The notes beneath the pieces were generated by a model, which saw nothing but the letters and a program-made list of their open reading frames with translations, was not told where the DNA came from and did no database searches. 64,000 bases of DNA from Gracilaria gracilis (taxonomy: Eukaryota; Rhodophyta; Florideophyceae; Gracilariales; Gracilariaceae). The translations under genes and the position numbers were made by a program. This document shows positions 19,382 to 27,763 of the stretch, one piece after another; the stretch's first letter is position 1, and every line of letters starts with the position of its first letter. Location of the stretch: positions 59,684-123,683 of the forward strand of contig JARGSG010000130.1 of the NCBI GenBank assembly GCA_030374805.1, in the 5' to 3' direction.

Positions 19382-19924
19382 TGTGGTATAATGCACAAAA
19401 AGGGAGAGAGTCCGAAGCGGTCTTGAGACGGGAGCGGCGGTAGCGTACAGTCTTGTGACTGTAATGAATCCGAGCGGAGAGAAGGGGCGGAAGCACCGGG
19501 CGGTCGAGGGGAGAGTGGACGATTGGTATCACCAGGCACGTACAGGAACGTGCGGAAGGGTACGAACGGTCTGAGAAACCCAATAAAGGAGTAGCCGTGC
19601 GGTCTATCGTTAGTGCAAACTAGCGAAGAAGACGTTCGGCAGAAGATGCTTGTCGTTTACGATTGGGGCCTCGGGAGATCCGAGCTACAACTAAATATCG
19701 GGTCTGGGCCCCATTACTAACTACTGTACGATCGGTCTAATTTGCACTGTCACTACTAAGTCCGTACACGTGGCCAACTTGTACGCTGTGCCAACCCGTC
19801 CGGCACTTGATCACCAAATCATACACGTGGCGGTGCCACTGCACAAGCCCATCGTGCACTACCCCTTCGTACGTGAACGGCTGATCAGACACACTCTGCA
19901 CCAACTCGGACCCACTATACTACA
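19382..19924 (-). repeat. 3' LTR of the gypsy element
   Basis: 543 bp, same length and by eye the same sequence as 30042-30584. Begins TGTGGTATAATGC and ends CTATACTACA on the plus strand. A third, diverged copy of the family stands alone at 39867-40413 in reverse orientation. Confidence 0.95.
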
Positions 19925-19937
19925 GATCCCCCTCCTG
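19925..19937 (-). other. Polypurine tract of the gypsy element
   Basis: On the minus strand the sequence GCAGGAGGGGGATC directly abuts the 3' LTR, where plus-strand DNA synthesis is primed in LTR elements. Confidence 0.75.
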
Positions 19938-19984
19938 CACTTGCGCTCCGCCCTCGGAGCGCCGCGTAACGTCGCCAAGTCGGT

Positions 19985-20535
19985 ACGCGTCTATCCGTAT
20001 GGTTTAGAGGGCGCCATAACGTCCGTTCGGAAATTTTGCCCGGAATGGGCGGGGCGGAGTCATGCCAAAATTTCCAGAGCGGGAGCGACGAGAGGAGCGT
20101 GTGTACGTGTGGTAAGGTCCAAACCGAGCGGAACGAAAGGCGCTGGCACGCGAACGCTGGATCGAAGACAAACGGGGCTTGATCCGGGGCGTACGCAACC
20201 GTAATAACTGTGCAGACCGTAGACACTTGTTCGAGTACCGTCAACGAGCTCGGTACCTCTTACGTTCAAGCCCGATCGGAAATGTGCATCCTGTTCTGCA
20301 GGGCGTCCGTGTCGGTCACCACACGGAGCGTGTCCGGCAGGGCTTCGAAGTCGTCAGCCCCGCCTACCGCGAGGTCTGCGCTTGGTGCCATCCATTCGGT
20401 AACACGCAGCACGCGTGCGTGGATTCCGTACGGGTTACGGGGAGCCACAGCGTCCGCTTTCGGAAAATTTGCCCAGGATGGGCGGGGCGAAGCCATGCCC
20501 GATTTCCCTAAGTGGAGGAGACACCATATGGACGG
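19985..20535 (+). repeat. Direct repeat pair inside the gypsy 3' region
   Basis: A segment around 19985-20075 (CCGTATGG ... TTCGGAAATTTTGCCCGGAATGGGCGGGGCG ... CATGCC, abbreviated) returns at about 20418-20505 with some 80% identity, about 431 bp apart. The best conserved part contains ATGGGCGGGGCG and can pair with the nearby CATGCC/GGCATG. It lies upstream of the antisense TATA box, so it could be its promoter or enhancer. Confidence 0.55.
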
Positions 20536-21103
20536 AACCGTTGGGGACGCTTGCCGTGTTAAGTACGAGCGGGCGTGAAGACGGATACTGACGGCAGCGA
20601 AGGCGTGCGTGTATCCGTGTCTTTCCGTGCGGTTCGTCTCGAAGGAGAATGCCCGATGGGGATCCATTCGGTACACCCGGCACGTCTCGATGGAGGGTGT
20701 CTGGCGGGTACGCGTATTGGCGCGCGCCGCACGTCTCGACGGAGGGCGTACGGCGGATGATCCCTTAGCGGTCGAACGCGTGTCCGTACGAATACGCCGT
20801 GTCCGAAGCGGTGGTCCTTTTTCGTAAATGGGGTGGCGGTCGAAGGACCGTCAGTGCTCATTGTGACCATACGGGCGAGCGACCGTACGAATTGGACGCG
20901 ATGCGACGCCGCGACGAAGCGAGTGTATAGCGTATCTCGTGTGCAGTGGGTGGCGGAACGTCAGCTCCTGATTCTCCAATAAAAATAAATTGGTCAGCAC
21001 TGACATTTCGTCCGCGCGGTGCCTGTACGATGACATAGTCGTCGTGGCGATTCCAAACGGTTGGTAATACCTCACGTACCGCGTTGTCGTGTTCACCTCC
21101 CCC

Positions 21104-21110
21104 TATAAGA
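21104..21110 (+). promoter_or_regulatory. TATA box for the antisense ORFs of the gypsy element
   Basis: TATAAGA only 20 bp before the ATG at 21130. Transcription starting about 25-30 bp downstream would begin near this ATG, so the ATG at 21172 may be the one used. Confidence 0.4.
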
Positions 21111-21129
21111 GCGCCAGCCAAGCGTTGAC

Positions 21130-22392
21130 ATGCCCGAATCGGTTCACTCCGTATCCAACCCTACGCACGCAATGGCGCCGACTCCGAGCGGCTCTGGTAC
21201 ACCGTCGACACCTTTCCGTTCGGTTCCGTTACCGGGTCAGAAGTATGACCATCGCTTCCGTCGCGGTCTTACCGCTCCTCGCCGGAGGAAGCAGGTCCCG
21301 CTATCCGTCACGGAATACGTCCAGAAGGGGTTCCTCGACGGCGAGCGCTTCGCGTCGATTCCGACGGCGCTACCGATGCGGGATATGGCGATTCGCAATC
21401 CGAAACGGACAAGCATCGAAGCTTGGCAAGCCCGCTGGAACCACCTGCCTGGTGTGACCGGACGGAAGAGTGAAGAGACCTACGGGCGGAGTGACATGTT
21501 ATACCTGCGCTGTCCGGAGGAGAAGACCTATCAGGAGGCGTTGCAGCGTTTATTCCACCGCTGCTCATCCGATTCGGGCTTCCCCGAGAAGGACATGAAT
21601 CCGCTTGGGTTGGTGATGTTCGAACCGCCGTACGACAAGTTGTACTGGCTGGACCGTCAACGGTGGGGAAGTAATACCGCAACGGAGGCGAGAATCCGAG
21701 CGTCCCATGGGTTCCTGTACAGTTGGCACAACGTCGAGTTCTTTGACGTCCCTGTTCATCGCCGATCGGACTTGTATTGCTCCACAAACGAAGTGTGGAC
21801 CAGCCTCGATGTGTCTCGCAACCTATCCGTACCGACTCCGTCCGTGTTGGCTTACCATTCGGAAGAGCTCCTCAAAGGTTCACCCATTCAGGGTGTTGTC
21901 CGTCAGGTCGTATATGCCGAGTGGGCGGTGTTTGCCTTTATGGCGTTCCTCCAGGCGGCCCACGAAGGTATCGAGGTCTTCACCCGTGCGGGGGACGAGC
22001 GTCTGCACCACAAGGACGGCCAAACCAAGTACGGGCGGTTGTTTCCGATGCCGTACAAACTGGTATGTATCCTGGCCGAGATGGGACTCCCGAACGTTCT
22101 CCGCGGCACCGTGTTTCCATCGCAGGTCGGTGAGAAACTGTTACAGTACTCGTTGGAGACCGATTGGGACAACACTCCGGGGTTCCTGTGGTACGACTAC
22201 TACTCCGATACGTTCCCGGCGATGCCCTCGACCGGATCGGTCGCGACGCCGATCACTCGTGTCCTGAAGGGTCCGGAGAGTCTCCCCCCCCTGGCCCTTC
22301 AAAACCGTTCCGGACTTCTTCCCGCATGGGTTCATGGCGCAGGACTTCGAGGAAGTGGCGCCGCTGCCGACTCCAATGGTGACACCCGTTGA
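21130..22392 (+). CDS. Antisense ORF A of the gypsy element, unknown function
   Basis: 420 aa, on the strand opposite gag-pol between the chromodomain and the 3' LTR. After a Ser/Pro/Thr-rich N-terminus (to about residue 40) and a basic patch (FRRGLTAPRRRKQ), residues 60-380 have a normal globular composition with many Trp, Tyr and Phe (for example LYWLDRQRWGSN and WYDYYSDTFPAMP). That is hard to get as an accidental shadow frame. No known domain is recognised. At about codon 385 the gene meets a run of eight C (22284-22291). After it, frame B continues with sensible sequence, whereas frame A degenerates into Gly/Arg/Ala-rich text. The native product probably changes frame here, by an error in the run or by a +1 shift, giving one protein of about 730 aa. 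Confidence 0.65.
   Translation: MPESVHSVSNPTHAMAPTPSGSGTPSTPFRSVPLPGQKYDHRFRRGLTAPRRRKQVPLSVTEYVQKGFLDGERFASIPTALPMRDMAIRNPKRTSIEAWQARWNHLPGVTGRKSEETYGRSDMLYLRCPEEKTYQEALQRLFHRCSSDSGFPEKDMNPLGLVMFEPPYDKLYWLDRQRWGSNTATEARIRASHGFLYSWHNVEFFDVPVHRRSDLYCSTNEVWTSLDVSRNLSVPTPSVLAYHSEELLKGSPIQGVVRQVVYAEWAVFAFMAFLQAAHEGIEVFTRAGDERLHHKDGQTKYGRLFPMPYKLVCILAEMGLPNVLRGTVFPSQVGEKLLQYSLETDWDNTPGFLWYDYYSDTFPAMPSTGSVATPITRVLKGPESLPPLALQNRSGLLPAWVHGAGLRGSGAAADSNGDTR
22284..22291 (+). other. C8 homopolymer joining antisense frames A and B
   Basis: Eight C between AGT-CT and TGG. A shift of +1 here moves frame A into frame B, which is already open and protein-like (PFKTVPDFFPHGFMAQDF). With seven C the two would be one frame. 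It may be a mutation of this copy, an assembly error or a recoding site. Confidence 0.55.
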
Positions 22393-23329
22393 GGCGAAGA
22401 CCGTTGTGGAGGCAGGAGTTCAGGCAGGATCCGGTCGGAAGTCTTGGGACAAATCCGGGTTCGCCATTGAGGACAGCGCCAGCCCGCATTCGGACGGTGA
22501 TACGCACAAGTCCTTCATGGCTCTCCGTGCGGCTTGTATTCCGTTCGGCGAAGAGGAACCTGCGACGCTTGACGACGCCCTGTTGGCGGCCCGAGCATGG
22601 ATGCGCCGTGCGGTCAACGCCGAGACTGCTCTCCGTGAGCAGGCTCAGGCGCAGCTTAACCTGCTCGGTTACCTCCGGGCCCACTCCTTATTGGTCCTCG
22701 CGTCTTACGAGAAGTCCGTGACGGCTGGTCTGGGTATGGCGCCCGGTGTGGATGGGACGCCGATGTCGACGTTCGCGCCGCCGTTAGAGGAGCTGGTGAC
22801 CAAATCCTATGAGGGCATTGCGCAACAGGTCGATGCGGAGCGTATCGTCGACCATATCGTGAAGAACATGCGCCAGGCGGCGGAGTCCTTTTTCAAGGGT
22901 GTCGAGCTGGTTGCGCCCTATCTTCCGCCCGGAGAAGAGCCTGAAGGTGAAGGCCAGTCCGGTGACGGTGCAGGGCCGAGCGGTACGAACGCGGCTCCCG
23001 AAGGGGAGACTCCGCAAGAGGAGGTAACCCCTGCGGTCCGGGATGTTCCCATGCCGTCTCCGAGTGGAGACCAGGAGGGAACGGAGACCGTTACGGTTGA
23101 GGAGGACCTCATAGAGCCGGCGCCTGTACCCGCAAGCCAATCGGGCAATAAGTCGGGTGGGAAGAAGAAGGTCGTGGCCACTTCGCCGTGGCCTGGGGCC
23201 GCCTTGGCGTTCCAGCCGACAAAGACCGGTTCGAGTTCGCGTGGTGGTTCCGCTGCGGGCCGTGGTACCTCTCCGTGGGGTACCCGTGGGCGTGGTATTA
23301 CGAAACCCGGTTGGAAGAAGACTACTTAG
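22334..23329 (+). CDS. Antisense ORF B of the gypsy element, unknown function
   Basis: 331 aa, overlapping ORF A by 59 bp in the +1 frame. Residues 1-60 look disordered. Residues 75-205 are helical with hydrophobic heptads (LDDALLAARAWMRRAV, AQLNLLGYLRAHSLLVLASYEK, AERIVDHIVKNMRQAAESFF), suggesting an oligomerising helical bundle or coiled coil. Residues 210-290 are acidic, Pro/Glu/Ser-rich. The last 50 are basic and Gly/Ser/Arg-rich with RG repeats (GRGTSPWGTRGRGITKPGWKK), a nucleic-acid-binding style tail. It could be translated alone from 22334 or as the second half of an A+B protein. By layout it is analogous to extra antisense genes reported in some plant gypsy elements. The function is unknown. 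Confidence 0.6.
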   Translation: MAQDFEEVAPLPTPMVTPVEAKTVVEAGVQAGSGRKSWDKSGFAIEDSASPHSDGDTHKSFMALRAACIPFGEEEPATLDDALLAARAWMRRAVNAETALREQAQAQLNLLGYLRAHSLLVLASYEKSVTAGLGMAPGVDGTPMSTFAPPLEELVTKSYEGIAQQVDAERIVDHIVKNMRQAAESFFKGVELVAPYLPPGEEPEGEGQSGDGAGPSGTNAAPEGETPQEEVTPAVRDVPMPSPSGDQEGTETVTVEEDLIEPAPVPASQSGNKSGGKKKVVATSPWPGAALAFQPTKTGSSSRGGSAAGRGTSPWGTRGRGITKPGWKKTT

Positions 23330-23607
23330 TTGACCGTGCGTACTCGTAGCTTTCTTTTCTCCTGAGTAAACTTGTGATTGTTTGTGATGACCTGTGGGCC
23401 AATAGCGTGTCGTTCTGCGTGTGCCGTTGTCGAAAAAGGCGGCGTTTTGTAAAAATCGGAAAGTAATTGACCAATAGGCGTACGTTGGTGGCGGTTTGTC
23501 GCCCAATGATAACGTAGTGGCGGCGCCTTTTGGTGTCCCGTGACGGTTCACCGCTTGCGAGCCAGTACGTACGATCTCGGATCTTGGATCCGCCCCTTTC
23601 CCCCTCC
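23330..23607. other. Short gap between antisense ORF B and chromodomain
   Basis: No gene is supported. This is where the sense gag-pol transcript and the antisense transcript converge tail to tail, so their 3' ends could pair. Confidence 0.4.
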
Positions 23608-23928
23608 TTAAGATGTCGCCGTTACCGAAGGGTTTCGGCGACGCCAATAGCGGGCGATAAAGTGCTGGGGGATGTGTTCTGGCGGTTCGAAGGTATCCTG
23701 ATCGGTGCGGTACCCGTGCCATCGTACGCGGTATTCCTGTCCGTTCGGGGTGTCGCGATGGCCGACGACTCGTTCCACCACGCTCGGAACTGTTCCGGGC
23801 GGTGAGGTAGGCTCGTCGTCGACAGGTTCGTCCGCATACGGTCCTTCAGGATCGGCACCTACTGTGCCGCGTGTCCGTTCGGAAGTAACCGGTGCGGTTG
23901 TTGGCCGTGCAGTTGGGGCTTTTGTCAC
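23608..23928 (-). CDS. gypsy chromodomain (pol C-terminus, out of frame with pol)
   Basis: The minus-strand frame ends in a chromodomain: ERVVGHRDTPNGQEYRVRWHGY, then DTFEPPEHIPQHFIARYWRR. In chromoviruses this targets integration to modified histones. The frame is open upstream to about 24040, including the typical VSIDRVTKAP linker, and there overlaps the end of pol in another frame. A one-base shift near 24010-24020 (after KLLPKTVG) would join pol to it. The domain is thus detached in this copy unless frameshifting occurs. Confidence 0.8.
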   Translation of the reverse strand: MTKAPTARPTTAPVTSERTRGTVGADPEGPYADEPVDDEPTSPPGTVPSVVERVVGHRDTPNGQEYRVRWHGYRTDQDTFEPPEHIPQHFIARYWRRRNPSVTATS

Positions 23929-23966
23929 TCTGTCAATACTGACGGTGTTGTGAATACCGTCTTGGT

Positions 23967-26900
23967 TCAGAGTGACAGTGGCGTCCGTTGCGGATACGAC
24001 CTTAGACGGCCAACCGTCTTCGGTAAGAGTTTCCGATACGTACGTTCCTGATCCGTAAGGTCCTCCTCTGCGTTCTTATAGTCCGGTCGGTCAACAAACA
24101 CTTCTTCCCCAGGGGTGAAGCTCGGCGTATACCGTACGGATTTATCAAAGTTTTCCTTATAGCGCTGTTGGGCGCGGGTCATCTTTGTCCGAGCGGTCTG
24201 CAGCGTGGCCTGTAGGAGCTTGAGCGTGTAGCGTTTTAACCGAGCGGCAGTGGGCTGTGTAGGCGTCGTTGGGTCCAGTGACGTACTGGGCTCATCGAGC
24301 AGAACGTTTGGGGGTTTACGCGTTAGCGCAACGTCGAACGGTGCGATACCGAGAGATCGATGGATCTGTAGGTTGTAACCGTACGTAAGAGGTTGCACAT
24401 ACGCGTGCCAAGTGTTCTGATGGTCCGCTACGTAGTGGCGTAACCTCTCCACAAGTGTTTTGTTAAACCGTTCGGCCTGAGCATTTGTTTGCGGATGGTA
24501 CGCGGTCGTTAGTACGTGTTTGGTTCCCAAAGCGGTGCATACAGTCTCAAAGAACTTAGAGACGAATTGAGTTCCGTTATCGGTTAGCAAGTAGTTTGGT
24601 ATTCCGTACGGATAAACCCAGTTCTCCAGGAAGGCCTTCGCCACTACAGGAGCTGTGGTTGACCGCAGAGGTATAGAGCGAGCTATCTTGCTAAACCGAT
24701 CGGTAATAACCAGTATGTACTGGTAACCGTTTACGGACTTCGTGAATGGGCCGACGATGTCCATCGCGACGAATTCCAGCGGACCGGCGGCGGGGAACAG
24801 CTTCAGCAGCTTCTGCGACTTGAAGTGTGTTCCCTTCGTCGCCGGGCAGGTGCGACAGTCCCGTACGGTCTGGAATACATCGTTGGCCATATGTGGCCAG
24901 TAGAAGTCTCGACGGAGACTTTCATACATCCGAGTGGAGCCCGGATGGCCAACGAGACGGGGGTAGTGTGCCAAGTAGAGGACGCGTGCCTGCAGTGATG
25001 CAGGTACGACCTTCTGGATGGCGCCGTCCAGTGGGGCTTTGCGCACGATAAGTCCGTTTCGGTCAATGTCGAACAGAGTGACACCGTTGCCGATGTCTTT
25101 CCGTACGGACTCACAGAAAGGGTCATCTGCTTGAGCTCGTACCAGCTCTTCGACCGTGACCGGAACGATATTGGTTTCCTCCGAGGTGACAGCGAGCACC
25201 TCGGGGATACCAGCAGATTTCCGTTCGGGCGTTGGCCAGTCGACGCAGACGTCGCTGTACTCGTCACCGTTAACGGTAATGTTGGTGATAAAGTAGCCAT
25301 CGTCCGTACGGTCATTCACTAGCAAGCAGGGGACCTCTTCGTCCAATGGGGTATCGTGCTCGCCATCCGTTCGGATCCGAGAAAGTGCATCAGCCGCTTG
25401 GTGCTTGATACCCGGACGGTGGACAACATCGAAGTCGTACTCCATTAGACGTAACCGCCACCTAGCCAGCCGTCCGGAAGCGTCCGCAAGGTTCAGTATC
25501 CACCTCAAGGAGTGGTGATCCGTTCGGACTGTGAACCTCTGGCCTTCCAGGTACGGACGGAGGTGCAGTATTGCCCAGACGACCGCAAGGCATTCCCGTT
25601 CGGTAGTTGAGTATTGCCGTTCGGTCTTGGATAGAGAGCGGCTCCAATAACCGATTGGTAACAAGCCTCTGTCCAGTTGCTTCTGTAGCAGGGTGCATCC
25701 TACCTGTCGGTCGCATGCGTCTGTATCCAGAACGTACGGGTACCCTTGACGGGGAATGGCCAAAATGGGCGGGCGTATCAGTCTCTGACGTAATTCGTCA
25801 AAGGCTTCGTATTCCGTATCGGTCAATGTCTCAAACTTCGTGGGTTGCCCCTTCTCCAACTTGCGATTCAATGGAGCCGCAATTCGGGCGAAGTTTGCGA
25901 CAAACCGACGGAAAACGTTACAGAGCCCCAAGAACGATCGGAGCTCCGTGTGGGTCGTAGGCGGTTTAGCCTGCTTGATAGCATTCTGTGTCTTGAGAGA
26001 CACTTGAAGCTTTCCCGGTCGGATTACGTGGCCTAGATACTCCACCGTGCCACTGAAAAAGTAGCACTTGTCCAGTCGGAGAGTAACACCAGCCGAACGG
26101 AGCATATGCAGTATGGTCCGCACATGGTCATAATGCTCTTCAACCGTCCGGGAATAGATGATTACGTCATCAAGATACACCAGTGCGTACTGCCATTTTA
26201 CCCGTGAAAGGATAATATCGAGAGCACGCTGGAAAGTAGCCGGTGCGTTCTTGAGTCCAAACGGCATTCTCCGATAACGGTACAGTCCCATATGCGACGT
26301 GAACGTCGTTTTGTCCCGGTCGGCTTCATCCATTTCGGTCTGCCAATAACCACTGTTGGCGTCCAAAGTGGAGAAGATTTGTGCATCCCCAAGAGAGTCG
26401 ATGCACTCGTCCATTCGGGGTAGTGGGTATGTGTCCCGTACGGTCGTAGCGTTCAAACGGCGGTAGTCGACGCAAAAGCGAAGGCTTCCGTCTTTCTTGA
26501 GCGCGAATACGACCGGGCTGGCCCTTTCTGCCGATGACGGTTCTATGACACCAGCAGCGAGCTGCTTTGTCACCTCCTTACGTTCGAGTTCTCTCCGAGC
26601 GGGTCCGGCACGGTACGGCATCTGGAATATGGGCTTCGAGCCTGGTTCCAGATGGATGCGGTGCTTCGCTGCCGCAATCGTTCCGAGATGGCCGTCCCAC
26701 ATGTCCGCAAACGGTCGAAGTAGTTCAATGACTTTGTCCCGTTCGGTGACATACTCAGGACTGATCTGTACCTTGGTGGTCCAATCGTTCTCATCTTTCC
26801 GTACGGTTTCTTGCTCCTGTTCGGTATCCTTGTGTTCCCGTTCGGAATTATTACCCGAAATCGGAATGTGTTCCCCCTCCTTGGACTCGTCGCTCCGCGA

Positions 26901-27611
26901 CGATGGTTGCGGAGTTATGAGCGCTACAGGAGATGGAAGAGCAAGTCCGATAACGGTGTTCTTGTGTAGTCGGACCGAGCGGTCAGAAAAGTTCGCCACG
27001 CGAACGAGAAAGGGTCCGTCCGGTCGGAGCTCCATAACTCCACCCGCAAGGAGTGTGAGTTCAAGCGTCGATCCCGTACGGTGATGAGACTGTAGAAAGA
27101 CCAAGCCGGACGTTTTGGTGGTTACCAAGACGTTCGTTTCCGACATTGGGGGTAGAAGAACCAAACGGGCAACGTGTATCTTATTAGATGGAGTTTCCCG
27201 TTCGGGTTCTGGTTCCGGCGCGGAAGGTCCATTTGGTCCGTAGGCGGAAGACTGTATAGACACCGGTTTGGAGTGTCGTAAGAGTATTGTCCGTTTCGGT
27301 GGTAGTATTGCCAAGACGTACTTGTCAATAAAAGAAGTACCGAGTAGTACACTGGTGGAGAGGTTAGAAACCACCAAGAACTGTACTCGTACATTGAGGT
27401 CACCGATTCGGACCATAAGGGGAAGAACTCCCACAACGTCCATTCGGTTCTTCGATGCGTCCGTAATTCGGGGTCTTACGTCCGGTCGGAGTTTCGAGCG
27501 CCAATTCGGAGGGAGATGGCGTTCGTGAACCAGACAGGGTCCGGCTCCGGTATCAAGAACTCCCGTTAACGGATACATCAGTGCCGTGTTGAGGCCAATC
27601 GACACGTGCAC
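23967..27611 (-). CDS. gypsy pol polyprotein (protease, RT, RNase H, integrase)
   Basis: 1214 aa as drawn; the frame is open further upstream to overlap the end of gag (27764) and lies in the -1 frame relative to gag. Aspartic protease with LDTGAGP (Asp20). Reverse transcriptase with the catalytic YLDD box near residue 478. RNase H with the DTDACDRQVG start near 645. Integrase with the HHCC zinc region (YWPHMANDVFQTVRDCRTC), then D-D-E residues in MDIVGPF, LTDNGTQF and QAERFN with exactly 35 residues between the second Asp and the Glu. All catalytic motifs look intact. Ends prematurely for a chromovirus because the chromodomain is in another frame. Confidence 0.95.
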   Translation of the reverse strand: MHVSIGLNTALMYPLTGVLDTGAGPCLVHERHLPPNWRSKLRPDVRPRITDASKNRMDVVGVLPLMVRIGDLNVRVQFLVVSNLSTSVLLGTSFIDKYVLAILPPKRTILLRHSKPVSIQSSAYGPNGPSAPEPEPERETPSNKIHVARLVLLPPMSETNVLVTTKTSGLVFLQSHHRTGSTLELTLLAGGVMELRPDGPFLVRVANFSDRSVRLHKNTVIGLALPSPVALITPQPSSRSDESKEGEHIPISGNNSEREHKDTEQEQETVRKDENDWTTKVQISPEYVTERDKVIELLRPFADMWDGHLGTIAAAKHRIHLEPGSKPIFQMPYRAGPARRELERKEVTKQLAAGVIEPSSAERASPVVFALKKDGSLRFCVDYRRLNATTVRDTYPLPRMDECIDSLGDAQIFSTLDANSGYWQTEMDEADRDKTTFTSHMGLYRYRRMPFGLKNAPATFQRALDIILSRVKWQYALVYLDDVIIYSRTVEEHYDHVRTILHMLRSAGVTLRLDKCYFFSGTVEYLGHVIRPGKLQVSLKTQNAIKQAKPPTTHTELRSFLGLCNVFRRFVANFARIAAPLNRKLEKGQPTKFETLTDTEYEAFDELRQRLIRPPILAIPRQGYPYVLDTDACDRQVGCTLLQKQLDRGLLPIGYWSRSLSKTERQYSTTERECLAVVWAILHLRPYLEGQRFTVRTDHHSLRWILNLADASGRLARWRLRLMEYDFDVVHRPGIKHQAADALSRIRTDGEHDTPLDEEVPCLLVNDRTDDGYFITNITVNGDEYSDVCVDWPTPERKSAGIPEVLAVTSEETNIVPVTVEELVRAQADDPFCESVRKDIGNGVTLFDIDRNGLIVRKAPLDGAIQKVVPASLQARVLYLAHYPRLVGHPGSTRMYESLRRDFYWPHMANDVFQTVRDCRTCPATKGTHFKSQKLLKLFPAAGPLEFVAMDIVGPFTKSVNGYQYILVITDRFSKIARSIPLRSTTAPVVAKAFLENWVYPYGIPNYLLTDNGTQFVSKFFETVCTALGTKHVLTTAYHPQTNAQAERFNKTLVERLRHYVADHQNTWHAYVQPLTYGYNLQIHRSLGIAPFDVALTRKPPNVLLDEPSTSLDPTTPTQPTAARLKRYTLKLLQATLQTARTKMTRAQQRYKENFDKSVRYTPSFTPGEEVFVDRPDYKNAEEDLTDQERTYRKLLPKTVGRLRSYPQRTPLSL

Positions 27612-27763
27612 CTTGTAGTTCGCGCTAGAAAAGAGGACCGTTTCGGTTTCAATGTCCGTATCGGTCAGGTCACATGTCAGGACAGGGGACTCCCCTCGGA
27701 TGGAGTCCGTTCGGTCTGTCGCTGACGGGGCGAGGCTAGGCCTCTGTGGAGGAGGCGATGCCT

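Noticed and set aside
22784..23722. 312-aa minus-strand frame in the gypsy element, in the same sense as pol
   Set aside because: Arg/Leu/Thr-rich shadow of antisense ORF B. It has no domain, and the chromodomain lies in another frame.
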